Of a stretch of DNA of 64,000 bases, positions 59,531-64,000 are shown one piece after another. The notes below the pieces were generated by a model that had not been told where the DNA came from, did not search any database, and saw nothing but the letters and a program-made list of their open reading frames with translations. The translations under genes were made by a program, and so were the position numbers. Origin of the DNA: Casuarina equisetifolia (taxonomy: Eukaryota > Streptophyta > Magnoliopsida > Fagales > Casuarinaceae); the NCBI GenBank assembly GCA_028551475.1, contig CM052362.1:5455354-5519353 (forward strand), read 5' to 3'. Numbering within the stretch: the first letter of the stretch is position 1; each line of letters begins with the position of its first letter.

Positions 59531-61145
59531 AGAGGTTTGCTTCAAGCATACGTTTTCTGATATGTTCCATAGCTTACCGTCTTCAGCCATGTCCCACGTC
59601 CATTGGCAAGAACTGCGCGTGTCAGTTCTTGCCTTGCTGGACGTGCGAAATATCATTTTCAAGCGACAGAAGAAGTTGCTTTGCTGAGCTTCGGCCTATG
59701 GCCGATCCCGCAGTAACTTTGTCATTCCACATGTGGAAGTAGCCATTGAGAGAGTGACAAAATCTTGCCATTCGTTTGACTTATTGTACGCTTCTATGTG
59801 CCTTTGGTAACCTTAAAAACTGCTGAAAGATGGTGCCCTCGCCCTCTTACGTTCTGCACTCTGTCTCGGGAAGTGTCAACATCTTTCTTGTTCTTAGCCA
59901 CAAACAAGTGCTTATTTCCAGATCTTGCTAAATGGTTATATACAAAGAAAGAGTAAATGATTAAGTACGACTTTAGTCTCTGGAAAATGAAAAACTTTGA
60001 CGAAGTTAACATAGGATAGAGAGAGTTGGGAGAGAAGAAATCAAACGAATACTTGCTTAAAGAAGGCCTGCCGGTGTCTGTTTTTTTTGTAATTTCTTAA
60101 TGTGGCAGAGGGAGACAAGAAGCAAGTAGAGGTGGAGGAGGTTGGAGGTGAGATCCAATGACCATGTTGTATGTTGTGGCATTTGCTGTTTTATGTGATT
60201 TTCTTGCCTTCCACTACTTGATTCTTGGTAAAATGAAAAATATGCTCCTGTCATCAAAAGCTGGTTTTAAAGAGGAATGAATTTTCTTCTCTTAACTTCT
60301 TTCAATTACCATCATCTAAGGCTTCACTCAACTTCTTATACTCATCTAAGGACCCGGGTGCTTACCTTTTAGAGAAGTTAGCTTCATTCCTCATTCTCGG
60401 AAAAGAGAATTCTTCCTCGTTTTCCTTGCTTTCCTCAGGTTGTGCTGCTGTTTCGGTTTTAGACACTAGTTGTCTTGGACGTGGGATCATATTTGTACAA
60501 TTAGCATACCCTTTTCCTTAAATGAAGTGGTTAGTTTAATCAAATACAACATAAATACAACATAAATTGTCTGGCCCGACTTAAAGCCTGCTCTTCTCGT
60601 TCGAGCGTCGCATGGTCTCGACCGTCTCCTCCCGGCGAGCCAACCCCACTTGCGTCGAGGGGTGCAACCCGAGCCCAAAAGTCGGTTTGACCTCTCTGCG
60701 TTCTCTTCTACGGTCAACAGGCTATCGATCTGGTCAAACTCGGTAGCGAGAGATTCTGGAGCCTCCTTCCTCGGCAGATCTGAAGAGGACGATGAAGGCA
60801 TGGCTTTCTCTGTCTTTGCTGCTTGGTTCCGTGCTTCCTCTTCCTCCCAAAGAACCTGGAATTCCGCCAAGATGTAGCTTCGTTTAGCCTCCTCCATTTC
60901 TAAAATAGCCTTTATTTATGCCCGTGACAATTACAAGTATCCATCAAAATAGAAATTGAACAATGAGAAGCAAAAAATCAGACAATGAGAGAGGAAGAGT
61001 GATAGAAATTGAACATTGAGCAGCAAAATAAAACATATAAATGGCAGCCATTTTGAACAGTCTTCGTTCCTGTCTCCCTCCTTCTCACTCACTCTCTCGA
61101 AAAACCAGAAGCTCTCTCACTCTCTGGTTTCGGTTTTGACTGAAC
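59400..61145 (-). repeat. Inverted copy of the 29503-32700 block
   Basis: Reverse complement of about 29540-30132 plus 31530-32700; the 1.4 kb between is absent, with the junction at 'gggccag|acaatttatg' (read on the minus strand). It includes the 11-bp hairpin (59605-59633) and the acidic ORF. Its outer end is the copia insertion site with target bases TGAAC. Confidence 0.85.
60487..60897 (-). CDS. Hypothetical acidic ORF, inverted copy
   Basis: 136-residue frame starting MEEAKRSYILAEFQVLWEEE, the counterpart of 29809-30063. A 3-bp difference and base changes remove the stop seen in the other copy, so it runs on through a basic segment (GRRRSRPCDARTRRAGF) and into non-homologous sequence. 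The first about 78 residues are shared. No known domain. It may be a remnant rather than a gene. Confidence 0.3.
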   Translation of the reverse strand: MEEAKRSYILAEFQVLWEEEEARNQAAKTEKAMPSSSSSDLPRKEAPESLATEFDQIDSLLTVEENAERSNRLLGSGCTPRRKWGWLAGRRRSRPCDARTRRAGFKSGQTIYVVFMLYLIKLTTSFKEKGMLIVQI

Positions 61146-61377
61146 TGTTGGAATAAGTGCAGGAAAAGTGAGGATCCATGCGGAAGCAATGGAAAATCCA
61201 ACAAACAGGTGAAGCAACTGATCTGGTGAGAGATGGATTGTGTGCCCGTAGGCTTGAAAGAGAGAACTCTATTAACAATTGCTTAAAAAATACAAGTAAT
61301 GGTTTTCTACATTTATACAAGTTAACCGTGGGCCTACACACTTTCTAGTCTAAGGCCCAGTGGTGCATTCAATAACA
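61146..61377 (-). mobile_element. 3' LTR of the copia element
   Basis: Short LTR with TGTT...AACA ends. It is defined by the adjacent polypurine tract; the 5' LTR is outside the window, so no age estimate is possible. Confidence 0.8.
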
Positions 61378-61389
61378 CTCCCCCTCAAG
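61378..61389 (-). promoter_or_regulatory. Polypurine tract of the copia element
   Basis: On the minus strand CTTGAGGGGGAG, directly before the 3' LTR. It overlaps the pol stop codon TGA. Confidence 0.8.
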
Positions 61390-64000
61390 CTGGAGTATTT
61401 GAACTATACATATCAAATACTCCAAGCTTGGATAGCAAGTACTGATGCAGACCACTGGACAATGCCTTAGTAAATAAATCTGCCGGTTGTTCCTTTGTAT
61501 TTACATATTGAGTGCGGATAATCCCTCTCTGCAATTTTTCTCTGACAAAATGGCAATCCACCTCAATGTGCTTCGTTCTTTGATGAAAGATTGGATTGGC
61601 AGCTATGTGACGAGCTGCCTCATTATCACAATATAATGGAACTGGACGCGGTACACGAACTCCAAGATCCTTGAATAAGCCAAGTAGCCAAATTATCTCA
61701 CAAACTGTATGCATCATGGCTCTATACTCTGATTCAGCCGAGGATAGTGAAACGGTTGCTTGTTTCTTAGTCAACCAAGATATTAGAGAATTCCCTAGTT
61801 TGATACAATATCCAGTGACACATCGACGTGACATGGGACAAGTTGCATAATCAGAGTCACAATATGCATAAAGCTCCAAACTAGATGATGATGATAGAAA
61901 CAACCCAAGGCCTGGAGATTCCTTGATATATTTGAGAACCCTCATGGCAGCATCCATATATGAACGCTTAGGTGAGTGGCCAAACTGGCTAAGGTACTGA
62001 ACAACAAAGCTGAGATCTGGTCTTGTATTGGTTAGATAATGTAATCTACCAATCAATCTTCGAAAAGACAAGCTGTTTTCTAAAAGTGGGTCATCTCGTT
62101 GATGAGGATCCCCTTCATCATAATCTAAGGTGGTCAATTTCAAATTTTGTTCCATGGGAGTGGCTACAGGTCTGGAACCAGCAAGACCTGCCTCAGAAAG
62201 TAATTCCAAGGCATATTTCCGTTGACTAAGGAAAATACCTTTTGATGACCGTGCAATCTCGATTCCAAGAAAATATTTGCATTGACCTAAATCTTTCATA
62301 TGGAATCTCATATGCAAATATTGTTTCAAATCACGAATGGCTGTCAAATCATTCCCAGTAATGAGAATGTCATCCACATAGATAAGGAGAATGAGCAAAG
62401 TACCTCTCTGTCGACGCATGAACAATGAGTAATCGTGTCGAGAGGGCTGAAAACCAACGGAGATGAGTGCCTCTGTAAACTTAGCATACCACTGGCGCGA
62501 TGCTTGTTTCAGACCATATAATGACTTCCTCAAGCGGCAGACTAAGCGCTCCCCCTGACTACCGAAACCAGGTGGTAAGTGCATATAGACCTCTTCTTGT
62601 AAATCCCCATGCAAAAAGGCATTCTGTACATCTAACTGGTGAAGAGACCAACATCGCACTGCTGCAATACTAATGACAGATCTAACAGTTACCATCTTAA
62701 CAACAGGAGAAAAAGTGTCATGGTAATCAATACCTTCTCTTTGAGTGAAGCCTTTCGCCACTAATCGGGCCTTATACCTTTCTATCGTCCCATCGGCAAG
62801 GTATTTTACCTTATACACCCATTTACATCCAACTGGCTTACGACCAGGTGGAAGTGGAACAATGTCCCATGTATGATTGGCCTGTAGAGCGGCAAGCTTT
62901 CTATCCATGGCCTCAACCCAATGTATGTCTTGAAGGGCTTGATGGTATGTCTCTGGTTCAGAGATGTTTGATATGGAGGCTATGAAACGTTTATGATGTG
63001 GAGCAAAAGAGTCGAGAGAGACATGTTGTGATATGGGATATAGGACATTGTTTTTAGAAGAGGTAAGGGAATTACATAGATAATCTGCAGTCCAAATGGG
63101 AGGTCGAGTGGATCTTGTAGATCGCCGAATGGGAGGATCAACTGCGGAGGGGTCAGTTACAGGTGGTGTATCATCTAAAGGAATAGGTTGAGAACCCTCA
63201 AGTGTAACTTGAGGTGGAACATCTACAAGGGGTGTAGATGTATCTGTAACTCGAGGTGGAACATCTACAAGTGGTGTAGATGTATCTAGGGTCTCTGATG
63301 GTCTGTCTGAAAATGCTACTAAAGGAGGTCCCGGAGGAGATGAAGTTGCATGACCATCCAACTGTGGTGATTCTGCATCAGGGGAAAGCTGATCTGAGGA
63401 ATGCTCCGACGTCCGACTCGGTCGAAAAGGAAATTCATATTCATAAAAGACAACATCTCGACTAACAAATAATTTTCTTATCTCAGGATCATAAACACGG
63501 TAACCCTTCTGCAATGAAGGATATCCCATGAAGATGCATGGAATGGCTCGAGGGGCAAACTTGTCCCTCGGACATAAGATGGTGGCGTAGCATCTACAAC
63601 CAAAAACTCTAAGATGGTCTAAAGAAGGTACCTTACCATAAAGAACCTCACATGGAGACCGATGACCTAACGATGTGCTAGGTAATCGGTTGATAAGATA
63701 CCCAGCAGTCAAGATACATTCCCCCCAAAAATAGGAAGGAATGTGTGCCTGAAACATCAACACTCGAGCAACCTCAAGCAGGTGACGATGTTTGCGTTCC
63801 ACTACTCCATTTTGTTGGGGAGTGTAAACGCAAGAGGATTCATGAAGTATGCCCTGAGAAGATAAAAAGGTACTACATGCAGTGGAGAAAAATTCTGTAC
63901 CGTTATTTGAACGGATATGTTTTATTTTCGTACTAAATTGTGTGCTCACCATAGAAATAAAGGATTGAATTGTAAAGAATACTTGATCCTTGAAACGTAA
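61385..64000 (-). CDS. pol: Copia pol polyprotein, C-terminal part (integrase, RT, RNase H)
   Basis: At least 871 codons, open to the window edge; the first ATG inside the window (63952) is internal, not the start. Integrase core: IRSNNGTEFFSTACSTF and TPQQNGVVERKHRHLLE, then NRLPSTSLGHRSPCEVLYG. A Pro/Ser/Thr-rich linker has repeated STPLVDVPP. RT: WDIVPLPPGRKPVGCKWVYK, ARLVAKGFTQREGIDY, LDVQNAFLHGDL, YVDDILITGND. RNase H: YCDSDYATCPMSRRCVTGY, LSSAESEYRAM, TKHIEVDCHFVREK, QPADLFTKAL. The usual copia integrase motif is RSDNG; here the catalytic Asp position is Asn, which should disable integration. The rest is free of stops. Resembles Ale/Retrofit-type copia elements (weak inference). Confidence 0.92.
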   Translation of the reverse strand, partial: LRFKDQVFFTIQSFISMVSTQFSTKIKHIRSNNGTEFFSTACSTFLSSQGILHESSCVYTPQQNGVVERKHRHLLEVARVLMFQAHIPSYFWGECILTAGYLINRLPSTSLGHRSPCEVLYGKVPSLDHLRVFGCRCYATILCPRDKFAPRAIPCIFMGYPSLQKGYRVYDPEIRKLFVSRDVVFYEYEFPFRPSRTSEHSSDQLSPDAESPQLDGHATSSPPGPPLVAFSDRPSETLDTSTPLVDVPPRVTDTSTPLVDVPPQVTLEGSQPIPLDDTPPVTDPSAVDPPIRRSTRSTRPPIWTADYLCNSLTSSKNNVLYPISQHVSLDSFAPHHKRFIASISNISEPETYHQALQDIHWVEAMDRKLAALQANHTWDIVPLPPGRKPVGCKWVYKVKYLADGTIERYKARLVAKGFTQREGIDYHDTFSPVVKMVTVRSVISIAAVRCWSLHQLDVQNAFLHGDLQEEVYMHLPPGFGSQGERLVCRLRKSLYGLKQASRQWYAKFTEALISVGFQPSRHDYSLFMRRQRGTLLILLIYVDDILITGNDLTAIRDLKQYLHMRFHMKDLGQCKYFLGIEIARSSKGIFLSQRKYALELLSEAGLAGSRPVATPMEQNLKLTTLDYDEGDPHQRDDPLLENSLSFRRLIGRLHYLTNTRPDLSFVVQYLSQFGHSPKRSYMDAAMRVLKYIKESPGLGLFLSSSSSLELYAYCDSDYATCPMSRRCVTGYCIKLGNSLISWLTKKQATVSLSSAESEYRAMMHTVCEIIWLLGLFKDLGVRVPRPVPLYCDNEAARHIAANPIFHQRTKHIEVDCHFVREKLQRGIIRTQYVNTKEQPADLFTKALSSGLHQYLLSKLGVFDMYSSNTPA

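Larger units (their letters stand above)
61141..64000 (-). mobile_element. Ty1/copia element, 3' part (continues beyond the window)
   Basis: The 3' LTR is 61146-61377 (232 bp, TGTTGGAATAAG...CAATAACA), preceded on the plus strand by probable target bases TGAAC (61141-61145). Next come the polypurine tract and one long open pol frame that reaches the window edge. Gag, protease and the 5' LTR lie outside. It is inserted in the outer end of the inverted block, within what was the leader of a chimeric-gene copy. Confidence 0.9.

Noticed and set aside
1..64000. CRISPR arrays, bacterial operons, rRNA or tRNA genes
   Set aside because: None seen. The tandem repeats have 54-220-bp units without spacer architecture, and I could not find a cloverleaf or rRNA core by eye.

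Overview
This is AT-rich plant nuclear DNA, almost certainly from an angiosperm and probably a woody eudicot. The reasons are the split exons with GT/AG introns, a Ty3 chromovirus and several Ty1/copia elements primed from initiator tRNA-Met, and relics of plant gene families: mitochondrial succinate-CoA ligase beta, a CinA-like/nucleotidylyltransferase two-domain protein, and the cyclase/kynurenine-formamidase family. Two runs of exactly 500 N (679-1178 and 33108-33607) are scaffold gaps. The species cannot be named from the sequence.

Layout. 1-2621 holds a unit repeated at 55544-56223, a gap, and the 5' part of a minus-strand copia element (gag, primer site, LTR). 2622-7250 is dispersed duplicated non-coding DNA. 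7250-10480 is a 219-bp satellite-like array split by an LTR pair with target duplication CGCAT. 10853-11949 is the first copy (P1) of a small Pro/Gly-rich mini-exon gene. 13772-18952 is a chimeric gene relic with a solo LTR in one intron. 19000-23200 holds dispersed repeats and P2. 23202-29502 is a complete Ty3 chromovirus insertion, minus strand. 29503-32700 is a block repeated in inverse orientation at 59400-61145. 32500-33107 is more satellite. 34432-37500 holds a cyclase relic and transposon debris. 37650-39280 holds dispersed repeats. 40511-45553 is the second, more decayed chimeric copy, which also keeps nucleotidylyltransferase exons. 47700-48880, 51590-52588 and 56279-57309 are further P copies. 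49615-50047 is a second cyclase pseudogene. 53030-53990 and 57650-59530 are satellite arrays in the opposite orientation. 61141-64000 is the 3' part of a copia element that leaves the window.

Two points stand out. First, exons for the succinate-CoA ligase beta leader and N-terminus lie directly upstream of CinA-like exons in two diverged copies, so this juxtaposition predates the duplication. Second, the P family is built from phase-1 mini-exons. One copy (P4, minus strand, 57309-56279) has intact splice sites and an open 71-residue reading frame with a TATA box upstream; it is the only apparently intact cellular gene model here. Everything else looks like a pericentromere-like mosaic of segmental duplications, tandem repeats and LTR elements. 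The gene copies do not form a pathway together; most are visibly broken.
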